Shown here: positions 1 to 8,892 of the stretch, one piece after another
Position numbering within the stretch: the stretch's first letter is position 1
How the letters are laid out: each line of letters starts with the position of its first letter
The notes under the pieces: model-generated
The model's database searches: none
What the model was told of the DNA's origin: nothing
What the model saw: the letters and a program-made list of their open reading frames with translations, nothing else
Position numbers and translations under genes: made by a program
NCBI GenBank assembly: GCA_910592005.1
Contig: CAJVPP010002735.1
Span: 1-13,693 of the forward strand
Direction of reading: 5' to 3'
Length of the DNA: 13,693 bases
DNA from: Funneliformis mosseae
Taxonomy: Eukaryota; Glomeromycota; Glomeromycetes; Glomerales; Glomeraceae

Positions 1-41
1 GTTGAATAAATAATAAAATAAACTAAACTAAATATATCGAA

Positions 42-272
42 GGAAATAAAGTTGCCATTTTGCTAGGCAATAAAGTTACTGTGTCAATAAAATTGCCAGA
101 CCTGCAGGCAACTAAATGGACATCTATGATCTATGTGATTATCAAAGGCAATAAAATTGATATCTAAGGATTTACATAATTGATCAATGGCAATAAAATG
201 GACAAAATGATTTTTATAAAAGATCTATATGGCAATAAAATTGACTTCATATTCTACCAATTAAATTTATCT
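42..272 (+). repeat. Degenerate ~42-bp repeat anchored on GGCAATAAAATTG
   Basis: Near-copies of the 13-base anchor GGCAATAAARTTG begin at 66, 107, 147, 189 and 231, with spacings of 41, 40, 42 and 42. Two further variants begin at 42 and 83, also 41 apart. The anchor is well kept while the roughly 28 bases between anchors differ. The best-preserved anchors are those at 147, 189 and 231. Some copies end TTGCC, so GGCAA and TTGCC form short inverted arms around TAAAA. It is not a CRISPR: the repeat is too short and degenerate, and the organism appears eukaryotic. It could be a decayed minisatellite or a mobile-element end. Confidence 0.65.
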
Positions 273-998
273 AAAATTTTACCTATCACAACATGTTACT
301 TCCTGTTATTAAATTATAGTTACTCTAAGTTTGATAGGCTAAGCGTAGAGTTAATAATATATAAAAATATTCAAATCTAAAAAACTTTGATTAATTCTTT
401 AAAATAATGCAAAAAAAATTAATTAAACTGATTATATTTATTTTATCAATATATGCTAACTATTTAAATTATAAAAACAATCTATTATTAATATAATTTT
501 ACATATTATAATTATTCATTTGATTTTAAAACAATTAAATTTACAAATATTTATTAACAGATTTTTTAAGCTTTTATAGGTAAAATTAAATTTTATATAA
601 ATATAATTCAATTAATATATATTAAGTTAACTTTTTCAAAGTGAATTTAAAAATCATATTTTTTGAATAGAAATTTGACCAATATTATTTAACAATTTAA
701 AAAAGTAATATAAATCCTAAATGTATCTTGAAAATGATAGTAATTTTCTTAAAGAATTACAAAAAAAAAAGAAAAATAATTATACTTGATTTATATTTTA
801 TCATTATATTAAAAATTAACTTTTTCATTTATTTTAGATAATATCTTATTAATAAACTTTTATTAAAATATTATAATATTATTTTAACAGATAATTATTT
901 AAAGTATAAGCGTAAAATACTTTTAGTTAAAGCTAAAACTATGCATCAGATCATGTGATAAACATAATATCAATTTATGATTGATTAAAATTTAAGTA

Positions 999-1012
999 TA
1001 GTTGATCAACTA
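999..1012. repeat. Perfect 14-bp palindrome TAGTTGATCAACTA
   Basis: The sequence TAGTTGATCAACTA equals its own reverse complement. It lies in AT-rich, gene-free DNA, so a regulatory role cannot be argued from position. A chance occurrence is quite possible. Confidence 0.4.
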
Positions 1013-1940
1013 ATTTGAACGTTTTGAACATTCTAATAGCTTCTGTTACCTAGTATTATATAAATTAATAAATATTAAATGTCATTATATTTATTTGTAA
1101 GCATTAATAAATATTATTTTTTATAGTTAATAGTTCAAATATTAATATTTGATAAAATAACATTATTATATATATAGATTTTTAATAATCTTTTAATATA
1201 TTAAATAATTTAGTATTAAGAATAATTTTTTTAATTATGATACAAATTATTGAAACTGTTTTACTAACTATAAAATATTTATATTATATTTTTCATATAA
1301 TTTTGAATATAATATATTTACTTAGTTTTCAATTTGCTGAATTTTAAAAAGATTTTTTATCTGCTATAATTAAGATTATTAGGTAAAATTTAAAGGTTTT
1401 GAAAATCTTAAATAGTAAAGGTAAAATTTAGCAAAATTATATTAAAATCTTATTAATAAAATCTGTAAAATTCTAAAATGATAAAACTATATCAAAGCTT
1501 ATAAAAATGCAAAAATATATCAAAATCTTAATAAAAAATTAGTGAAATTAAAAGTTTAAATGTTTTGTCAAATTCAAAATAAGTTTAAATAAGCAACTTT
1601 AATCATAATACATTATTTGAAAATGTTTTTATATTAAGATTTAATTTATTATGTGTAAATTTTTTGAAATTAAATTATGTTTGAAGAATAATTTTTATTT
1701 AATTAAAAGATATTAGGTTAAATATTTTATTTTTTAGGTAAGAATCAAAATAGTTTAGATTAGAATTAGGATTAGTTAAAATTAGGGTTAAAAGTATTAT
1801 TTAGAGAATCTATTAAAAAAAATGATAAGTTATATATAATTCTTTTAAAGAAAGAGTTCAAGGTCATCAGGTTAAGAGAAGAGGAAATATAGTAAATATT
1901 ATACTAAAGATATAGATACAAGTTGACTATATGTAGTATA

Positions 1941-2019
1941 TAAAGATAGCGTTGCAACTAGTTGCAACCGATAATAAATAAGCATCACAGGGTTGTAACT
2001 AGTTGTAGCATTATCTTTA
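1941..2019. repeat. Imperfect inverted repeat with 29-nt arms and 21-nt spacer
   Basis: The arm 1941-1969 pairs with the arm 1991-2019 at 24 of 29 positions, and all five differences are transitions. The left arm contains a perfect 18-bp palindrome, GTTGCAACTAGTTGCAAC (1951-1968). The right-arm version, GTTGTAACTAGTTGTAGC, is decayed. Read as RNA, four of the five mismatches become G-U pairs, so a transcript would fold into a nearly continuous 29-bp stem. It lies about 115 bp upstream of a transposase remnant and may be a small palindromic element, or an inverted-repeat end that has closed on itself. Confidence 0.7.
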
Positions 2020-2132
2020 GTAGTATAAGTCATAAAAAATTATTAACTTTATTATTATCTTTATGATTCATTTTATTTATTAATTTTATTTTATATTATA
2101 TTTATAATTAATTTAGATTAATTAAATTTAAA

Positions 2133-3180
2133 AAATTTTTTGTTTAAGAATTTAATGCTAAAATGTCTTCTATTCAATATGTAGAATCTATCAATACAAT
2201 TATTTATAAATATGTCAATTCTTATTCAACTCTATTAGAGTATTTTAATGGAATATAAGAAATATTAAATCATAAACTTCAAAAAGTAAAATATTAAGAT
2301 TATTTGGCTAACCTACCTTTTAGTAATTTTTCATTATTAACCATTCATATCTTTTTAATTTAAGTTAAAAATTTGAGAAATATTTTGATTGATGAGATTT
2401 TTTCTATCTAGTAAGTTCAAATTGATATATGTTTTGAAAGTTAATTCCTTTTAATCAATATTATGCTTATGATAACATAAGTTATATTTTGATTTTGTTT
2501 AAAAATTATTATTTGTCATTTATTTGATATTATCTAATACAATTTTTTTTAAAATAGATTGATAATTGTGATATTTTCACTTATCTTGAAGATTGTTTCT
2601 CATATTTGTACATGTTTACTTTTATCTAGTGAGGTTTGGTTTGTCATCATTTTTTTAAGTGATATTACGATCAATAAATGCAAAATTTTCATTTAGTTTA
2701 CTAAAAGTCGATGGTACAAGAAGAGTATTGATACACAGAAAATTAATACTTTGAATGTTTCTTTTGGAATTATGATTAATGCTGAAAGTGAAAGATTTGT
2801 GAATTTTATGTGTGGAATACATAATAATGATGATTTGAATCAGGATCTTGAAGTTGATAATATGATTAAAAAGCGCCAAATTTATGGAGTGAGACGAAAT
2901 TGGTAACATTGGCATTTAAATTCACTTTAACACATGTTTCAGCTACTTTACGGGGTTTAATTCAAGAAGTTGAATTATCTAACTATACTAATTCTATTAA
3001 CAATGAAGATCAAAGAAGTAGTTCTTAATCTACTACAGGTCAATGCAAAAGGAAGGATTCAAATAAAATGGGGAAAGAATTCTACGAGTAAATCCATTAA
3101 TCGTTCTGGAGATGGGTATACATGTCGCAATTGTTTTAATGATGGCATAATTCACGAAGTTGTAAAGCATCATGCATAGT
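2133..3180 (+). pseudogene. MULE/FAR1-type transposase remnant with SWIM zinc finger
   Basis: This is a broken plus-strand coding region resembling the C-terminal half of Mutator-like (MULE/FAR1-related) transposases, which bind element ends and cut and paste DNA in the nucleus. From about 2148 the frame reads FNAKMSSIQYVESIN, then KYVNSYSTLLEYFN, then DYLANLPFSNF, a block typical of these proteins. A SWIM-type zinc finger follows. CTCLLLSS (cysteines at 2607 and 2613) is continued, after a one-base frame change near 2631, by GLVCHHFF (2633-2656), giving CxC...CxH. SRWYKK at about 2708-2725 fits the segment after SWIM. The tail (about 3120-3170) reads YTCRNC...H, like a worn zinc knuckle. In-frame stops occur at 2145, 2256, 2295, 2361, 2409, 2412 and 2442. 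The N-terminal half and DDE catalytic core are not recognisable, so the copy is dead. The family call is from motif resemblance and is fairly firm; the exact ends are not known. Confidence 0.72.
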
Positions 3181-3419
3181 TATTTACGTTGTTCAAACAA
3201 CGAAAACATATAATTTATTTTCTTGTATTAGTGCTAGTATTACTGCGAAGTATGTATCTCATTGCGATATTTTTTAAATTCAATAAATAATGATCTGCAT
3301 ACAGCGGTCCGAGGGATGGCATTTTAAAAAAATCATCTTAAATATGAAAAATTAACTATATAAAACAAATTTAATAAATAAAATCTTGTTTTTGGATGAA
3401 ATATACAATTTAATAAATG
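3181..3419. other. Spacer between transposase remnant and F-box gene
   Basis: No gene is seen. A short hairpin at 3188-3203 (CGTTGTT, CA, AACAACG) lies directly after the remnant's last open frame. A plus-strand AATAAA occurs near 3282 and could be the old polyadenylation signal of the element. The rest is A/T-rich and holds the 3' flank of the minus-strand F-box gene. Confidence 0.4.
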
Positions 3420-3425
3420 TTTATT
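3420..3425 (-). terminator. Likely polyadenylation signal (AATAAA) of the F-box gene
   Basis: The plus strand reads TTTATT, which is AATAAA on the minus strand. It lies about 47 nt beyond the stop codon of the F-box gene, a normal distance for a fungal poly(A) signal. In DNA this AT-rich the hexamer also occurs by chance. Confidence 0.4.
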
Positions 3426-3471
3426 CTTTCATAACATTTAAATTTTTTTATCGTCACGGTCTCCCTGTACG

Positions 3472-4938
3472 TTAAGGCAGGCAAAAGTCTGATTCATCAT
3501 CAAAATTTACGACTTCGAAACTTTTAATCACACCCGACTTTTTGTATTTTTCAATCACTTCCATATTTTCTTTCTTTGTATTTAAACTGTTTGTACAATA
3601 TCCTGTAATAAGGATCAGAGAAAGTGACTTTTGCGGGATACGATTCGTCCAACCTATTAAAAATTCTTCCAATTCTTCTGGATGTAATTCCGTTCGTACA
3701 TTATTTATGTAATAAATTTTTAACTCATAAAAGTTATTAGGTGAACATTTTACTACCGTATCTAATAATTCTCTCTCATTCAAATAATCATCTTCACCGC
3801 ACCAAACTTTAATACTTTTTAGTAGCTTGCAACTCATCAGAATCAATTTTAATGATCCTATTTCATTAACCAGAATGATATTAAACAGCGATTCAAGTTT
3901 TGGACAAAATTTTGCTATTGATAAGTTTAATGAATAATCCGAATCATCAATGTAAAGAACCTTTAAATTCTTTCCATTGTTCTCCAAAAAGTTGATCAAG
4001 TTTTCATAATTTGGTAATCTATAGATAAGTTGTAATTTTAAAATTTGTAACTGCGGAAATTTAACGAATTGTAATTCCTTGAAATCTTCAAAGGGATTAC
4101 CGAGATACTGACTATATAGATGTGATAAGATGAGTTCTTGTATATTTGAGAAGGCAGAGATGAAGATGGAAGTTCCACCAATGATTTTTAATTTGGTCAA
4201 GGTGTTCGAATGTTTGATCAACGAAGGTATGATGTCGGTAATATCTGTCAGATCTTCGGATTGGATTAATGTTAAATATTCCAAGTTGCGTTGCGATGAG
4301 ATTAAATCTTTTAACTCTTTTGTAACGGACTCTTCAAATTCTATGGTGAGGGATTGTAGATTACAACATAATTGTGATAACTGACTAAAAAATTCGGAAT
4401 GAAGGTCCGAACTACAATTTAACTTTGAAAGATTTTTTAAACATAGCGTCGCTCCAGGAAATTTTGTAAATTTTATATTACGTGAGATGCTATCATGATC
4501 TGAATAATATTTCAACTCTTGCAAACAAGTAATTTTGTTCATAAACATCTTCAAGATTTCTTGCGAGATCAAATAATTATTATATTTCGAAACAAGTTTG
4601 ACCATTTGATTAATCCCATGAATTGAAATGACTTTGCAAAATGATACATAATTAAACAATGGGGGATTTGAAGTTGGAGTTGCAATGAAAATCTTATTCG
4701 TGTGTAAAAAGATCTTTGATTCATTGGGAAGGCACGCAACCAACGTACTCTGAATTTGTGATAGGAATTCTGATGATCTTTTTAAGACGGGATTATAACT
4801 CCAGATATCTCTCCATAAGATGATAACGGAAACTTCACACCAAAGGCGATTGACTAATAAGCATGAATGTAAAGTAACCTTGTCGTCCTCCAAGTATTCA
4901 AAAATGTCATTAAGGCAATCAGCGGGAAGTCGTGACAT
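3472..4938 (-). CDS. F-box / leucine-rich-repeat-like protein, intact, single exon
   Basis: This 488-residue protein is probably the substrate-recognition subunit of an SCF (Skp1-Cullin-F-box) E3 ubiquitin ligase. Residues 2-44 form a clear F-box (SRLPADCLNDIFEYL, then SCLLVNRLWCEVSV, ILWRDIW), which would bind Skp1. The rest, roughly residues 100-460, has irregular leucine-rich repeats such as LCLKNLSKLNCSS, LEYLTL, LQILKLQ and LKSIKVWCG, the likely target-binding surface. I chose the ATG at 4938, directly before the F-box. The frame stays open 21 codons further upstream to 5001, but that part is almost only Lys/Asn from A-runs and fits a 5' leader. No intron, signal peptide or membrane segment is seen. 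A decayed paralogue lies at 9215-10316 in the same orientation. Targets cannot be inferred. F-box families are known to be strongly expanded in Glomeromycotina. Confidence 0.9.
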   Translation of the reverse strand: MSRLPADCLNDIFEYLEDDKVTLHSCLLVNRLWCEVSVIILWRDIWSYNPVLKRSSEFLSQIQSTLVACLPNESKIFLHTNKIFIATPTSNPPLFNYVSFCKVISIHGINQMVKLVSKYNNYLISQEILKMFMNKITCLQELKYYSDHDSISRNIKFTKFPGATLCLKNLSKLNCSSDLHSEFFSQLSQLCCNLQSLTIEFEESVTKELKDLISSQRNLEYLTLIQSEDLTDITDIIPSLIKHSNTLTKLKIIGGTSIFISAFSNIQELILSHLYSQYLGNPFEDFKELQFVKFPQLQILKLQLIYRLPNYENLINFLENNGKNLKVLYIDDSDYSLNLSIAKFCPKLESLFNIILVNEIGSLKLILMSCKLLKSIKVWCGEDDYLNERELLDTVVKCSPNNFYELKIYYINNVRTELHPEELEEFLIGWTNRIPQKSLSLILITGYCTNSLNTKKENMEVIEKYKKSGVIKSFEVVNFDDESDFCLP

Positions 4939-5040
4939 TTTTTTTTTTTCGTTAAAAATTTTATCATAAAATGATTTTTTATTTTTTTTTTTCTTGATCA
5001 AGTTAAAAGGAAATCGGGAGTACTTTTATCGTAAGTTCTT

Positions 5041-5050
5041 TTTTATATGC
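5041..5050 (-). promoter_or_regulatory. Possible TATA element of the F-box gene
   Basis: The minus strand reads GCATATAAAA, a TATA-like sequence about 105 nt before the chosen ATG at 4938. A perfect 10-bp palindrome ATGCATGCAT (5074-5083) lies just upstream. The spacing is plausible for a core promoter, but A/T-rich DNA yields such matches often and no transcription start is known. Confidence 0.25.
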
Positions 5051-5529
5051 GACTTGTGTTACAAACAGGGCTCATGCATGCATTTTAATCCTTAATGTAT
5101 ACATGTACAACAGGTGATAATGAAAATCTCGTGAATTTTCTTATTATAGCCTTTTCTTTTATTTCCAACTGGTGGACTGCGTTTCAACATCATGCCGAGA
5201 CAGAGGATCGTCAATCAATCAATAAATAACACTTCGATACACCTGTTTCCAATCACGGTATATTATGAATGCACATTGTAATATCATTATTGAACCCTTA
5301 CATGCATAAATTAAACGACGTAATGCTTGGAAATTAAAGTCTTATAAATGCCTAGACAAAATTTTGTTCACGTCGAGAATGTTCCAATGATTGGATATTA
5401 CGCTTCCAATTTGGCGCTACACGATGATGATTCATGTTTTAAATGGTTCGAGTTTAATATTTTTACAGATTTGAGACAACACTATATTTATCATAACTTT
5501 TCTTTGAATTCTCTGCACATTAAACAAAA

Positions 5530-5640
5530 CAATTCTTCCTTCTCTTGCCAATGAACATAAAACAAAAATTTTTCTTTCTCTTGCCAATAAACATAAACAA
5601 TAATTCTTTATCCTCTTGCCAATGAACAAATAACAAAGGA
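5530..5640 (+). repeat. Three-copy tandem repeat of about 36 bp
   Basis: The core CTCTTGCCAATGAACA occurs at 5542-5557, 5578-5593 (one change, ATAAACA) and 5613-5628, with spacings of 36 and 35 bp. The flanks also match: AATTCTT-like sequence before each core and an A-rich ACAAA-type tail after it. It is a short diverged minisatellite upstream of the P450 gene. No function can be inferred. Confidence 0.75.
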
Positions 5641-6855
5641 ACCAAACAAATTAAATTTATAAAAACAAATATCTTAAAAAGGACCGATCTACAATTTTTT
5701 GTAACGATAGGATTTTTTAGTCGACTTAAACCATTAGAAACTATATTCGAAATTCAACTATTCTCATTTTTAGGGAATCGTCGAAGGTCTCATTTTTTTT
5801 TTTTTTAGGAAACTTCTTCGTAGTGATTTTCGATTTCGAATATAAGATCTTACATTAGAATCAAATCGGTTTAAGGAAGAATTACGATACTTGAATACTA
5901 AACAAACTCAGGCACATCCAAATATTTCTCATAAACATAAAGATCTCATTTAGTCACCATTAAAAAATTTGTGAAACAAAACGCGATACAAATATTAATT
6001 TTTGAATTTCTATATTATCCCTTAAATGGTAAGTATAATAAACAAATATTTTGATATCTAATGATCATTAGATTTGTCATTAAAATGCATCTAATGATAA
6101 TATTTTTAAATTTTTAAAAATTAATAATTATTAATATAGATCAATTTTTCAACTTTTCAATTTTTAAAAATAAGTAATAATTATTTAAAAATAAAATTTA
6201 GTTTATTGGATTCATCTCATTAAGACCTATTAAATGGCAGTATGTTGTATTTTGAGATAGATTGATAGATAACAAGATATATGAGTTTAAATTTTTAGTT
6301 TTTTGAATTATATATAAATATATATATATTTTTAATTTTTATTTAGAAAACATCATAAATTTAATATAAAAAAGCATTAATTTTTTTAATAACATATTTT
6401 AAAAATAGTTAAAATGATTTTAAATTTGTAGGTAAAACAATTAAAGGGATCGTTATTTATATTTTATATCAATTTTTTTATTCGTCATGCCGTTGATTAA
6501 TGTTTCTGGGAAGATTTTTTGACAATTATTTTTTTTTTTAGAAATTGGTATTACCTTTTTGGTATAGTTGGTTTAAAAATTGTAGGAGATAGTCTATAAT
6601 AAGTATTACAAAAGCTAGCAACTTGTGTGAAAGGAAATTGATTTATGTACTAATATAAGAAAGGTCATGTGCGTGAATAAATCTTATCAGCTCTAACCAA
6701 AATTAAGTTCTTATCAAAAAACTAACAGATTCGACATTCTATTGGTATATCCAAATTTCGAAAAATCTACTTTTATGGACATTTTAATTTTGTACGACAA
6801 ATTCTTTCGGTAAAGTGTCCTGTCTCCAATATATTCCTGAATTATCCTTCTCGAA

Positions 6856-6864
6856 TATAATAAA
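6856..6864 (+). promoter_or_regulatory. Possible TATA-like element of the P450 gene
   Basis: TATAATAAA lies about 40 nt before the P450 ATG. If used, the leader would be very short and would consist largely of the A12 tract that abuts the start codon (6893-6904, its last A being the A of the ATG). Another TATA-like site (AATATAAGA) occurs near 6650. Neither is strong evidence in DNA of this composition. Confidence 0.2.
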
Positions 6865-6903
6865 TTATTACTCACCCATAGTCATTTAAACCAAAAAAAA
6901 AAA

Positions 6904-8892
6904 ATGTTTGAATTGATTAGTTATTTTATTCTAATATTCATAGGTTGGATTACTTATAAAGTATATATTTGGCCATATTATACTTCTCCTTTGAGAAAAA
7001 TTCCTGGCCCACCTTCTGAAAATTTGCTTTATGGAAATCTTAAAAGTTTTTTCGTAGAAGAAGTCAGTTAATATTTTAATCATAATCGATTTTGTTGTTA
7101 ATTTATTAATATATACAGTATATATATACATATATATTTAGTCCGGTGAAGCTCACCTTAAATGGTTAAAAAAATATGGAAACTTTGTCAAATATCACGG
7201 ATTATTAAATGAACCAGCTATTATAGTTACAGATGCAAAATTAATACATGAAATTGTTACAAATCGTGAATTTATTAAACGTAAAATGATAAAAGGGGAT
7301 CTTATACGCATACTTGGTCAAAGTGTTGCTTTTGTAGAAGGTCAAACTCATAAGAGACAAAGAGAAACGATGAAACCCGCTTTCGCTCATAATTTCGTTA
7401 AAGTACGTAATCTTATTGTAACAGATACAATTGTGATGACAGAATAATTAAAATCGTCCCTTTTTAAAAAAAAAAAAAATTTTTAGGATATGGTTCCGTC
7501 AATGGTTCAAGTAGCTCTTAAATTAAAAAGGTTGATTGACGATGAAATGAATGAAGATGAATCAAAAATTAACCTTTCTCCATACCTCTTTAAAACTTCT
7601 TTAGATATCTTCGGTTTAATTGGTAAGGAAGAAAAAAAAATTTTTTTTTTTTTTAGCTTGCCTTCCTCATTTTTTTTTTTTTTTTTTAAAAAATAAAAAT
7701 TATTTAGGGTTTAATTACGAATTTAATTCACTAACTTCTCCAAGTGAATTTGCAGAAGCTTTTGACTCTTATTTGAATGCCAGAATGAACTTTTTATACA
7801 TTAGCATTGGTATTTTATCCCCATATGTCCCATTCCTTAGAAAAGTTCCAATAGAAATAAACAAAAGGTTTAATAATGCATGTGAAGTTATTGAACGTGA
7901 ATCGGCAAAGATAGTTGAAAAAAAATACAACGATAGATTGAAAAATGAAATTGATTTAATAGCTACGATAATTCGTGTTAATGAAACTTTACCTATTGAA
8001 AGTCAAATGACTAAAAAAGAACTAAAATACCAGGTAGCTTAAAAAAAAAAAAAAATTTTTTTTTTTTAAAAGAAATAATTAACATTATCCACTTAAATTT
8101 TTTTTGTTTCTTTTTGGATAATTTAGATTATGACAATAACAACAGCAGGACATGAAGCTATAAATAGTACGTTGTGTTGGGCTTTATACTTACTTGCACA
8201 ACATCCACACGAACAAGATTTATTACGCGAAGAATTGGTTAAAGCATTCCCTGATAAATCAAAATTTAATCTCACATATGATCAAATCAATTCTTTGGAA
8301 TACTTAAATTGTGTAGTTAAAGAAATATTAAGATTATATCCAACATGTAAATATTTTCAATTTTTTTTGATCAAATTAAAAAATTTATATCAAGGTTAAT
8401 ATTAACTACTATTCATTTTTGTAGTGTCTGTTTTACAACGGGCTAATACTAAAGATTTAACCTTTGGCGAACATTTTATTCCAAAGGTATGTTTATATCA
8501 TTTTTATTGTTATTTAATTTTTTCTTTCTAGAAAGTTAATTAATACCACTGCTTTATTTAAATAGGGTACTACTCTTGATATTCCAATTTTAGCACTTCA
8601 TAGATTACCTTCAATTTGGGGACCAACTGCTGATGCATTTGATCCCAAAAGATGGTTAGATCCTTCTTTAATTAAGAATGTAACAAATTATAATTATTTG
8701 CCTTTCAGTGCTGGGATTAGATTCTGTCCAGGTCACAAAATTGCCTCAATTGAAATTAAAGTATTATTAAGCGTATTAATTAGAAATTTTGTTTTTCAAA
8801 CTGTTAAAGAGTTTCCTCTTAAGAAAAAGGCTGGCTTTATTAGTAAACCTGATTCCATTCTAAAATTAGCCGTTTCTAAAGTTGAAATTTAA
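6904..8892 (+). CDS. Cytochrome P450 mono-oxygenase, seven exons, complete
   Basis: Exons are 6904-7062, 7142-7402, 7487-7622, 7708-8033, 8127-8346, 8425-8486 and 8566-8892. All introns are GT...AG, 78-93 nt long. Together they give 1491 nt, an unbroken 496-residue protein of normal P450 length. Residues 3-22 form an N-terminal membrane anchor, followed by the PGPP hinge (34-37), so the enzyme should sit on the ER facing the cytosol. The C-helix has H123 where Trp is usual, with R127 and PAF. The I-helix reads AGHEA (301-305), lacking the usual Thr after Glu. The K-helix ExxR is E360-R363, followed by DPKRW (414-418). The heme loop FSAGIRFCPG (435-444) has ligand Cys442. P450s insert one oxygen atom using electrons from a reductase; lipid, sterol or xenobiotic substrates are possible, but none can be named. 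The start was chosen because it precedes the anchor and follows an A-tract. Family certain; subfamily not assigned. Confidence 0.93.
7623..7707 (+). other. P450 intron 3 with an alternative in-frame acceptor
   Basis: The intron runs from GTAAGG (7623) to TTTAG (7707) and contains T14 (7641-7654) and T17 (7671-7687) tracts. An internal TTTTAG ends at 7656. Splicing there would keep 7657-7707, which is 51 nt or 17 codons without a stop (ACLPH, then phenylalanines, ending in NYL), in frame with both flanking exons. The downstream acceptor is preferred because it gives IGFNYEF, the expected conserved segment. Confidence 0.6.

Larger units (their letters stand above)
1..2132. other. AT-rich gene-free region
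   Basis: No supportable gene is seen in this stretch. All frames are closed by frequent stops, and the longest open stretch (180-380) is just the GGCAATAAAATTG repeat read as protein. Base composition is strongly A/T with many short homopolymers. The visible structure is the anchored repeat at 42-272, a perfect 14-bp palindrome at 999-1012 and the hairpin at 1941-2019. It probably represents decayed mobile-element or intergenic DNA next to the transposase remnant that begins near 2133. Confidence 0.6.
5051..6903. other. Intergenic region between F-box gene and P450 gene
   Basis: No supportable gene is seen. A 68-codon open frame at 5348-5554 matches no family I know, and its end runs into the tandem repeat at 5530-5640, so I do not call it. 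The F-box and P450 genes are divergent, so both promoters must lie here. A perfect 11-bp inverted repeat (ATATTCGAAAT at 5743-5753, ATTTCGAATAT at 5833-5843) brackets about 80 bp that contains a T-tract. From about 6000 to 6500 the sequence is mostly A/T with no pattern that I can name. Confidence 0.5.

Noticed and set aside
42..272. CRISPR-like repeat-spacer pattern
   Set aside because: The anchors are only 13 bases and degenerate, and introns and protein families show a eukaryotic genome.
180..380. 66-codon plus-strand open frame
   Set aside because: It is the 42-bp repeat translated (GNKID, GNKMD) followed by A/T-rich sequence; no family resemblance and no upstream signals.
1755..1797. 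Telomere-like string with TTAGG, ATTAG and TTAGGGTTA
   Set aside because: Only one true TTAGGG unit, no array; best seen as chance in A/T-rich DNA.
2655..2915. 86-codon minus-strand open frame
   Set aside because: It is antisense to the transposase remnant, whose plus-strand reading shows recognisable family motifs.
4130..4384. 84-codon plus-strand open frame
   Set aside because: It is the reverse strand of the F-box/LRR coding region; a shadow frame.
5440..5460. GGTTCGAGT, like a tRNA T-loop
   Set aside because: No acceptor stem, D-arm or anticodon arm can be placed around it.
5348..5554. 68-codon plus-strand frame beginning MPRQNFVHV with a TATAAATG just before it
   Set aside because: No known family; it ends inside a non-coding tandem repeat. 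It could be an orphan peptide, but nothing beyond openness supports it.
8522..8531. Earlier acceptor TTTCTTTCTAG in P450 intron 6
   Set aside because: Using it would read AAA GTT AAT TAA, an immediate stop; the acceptor at 8565 restores the conserved GTTLDIP segment.
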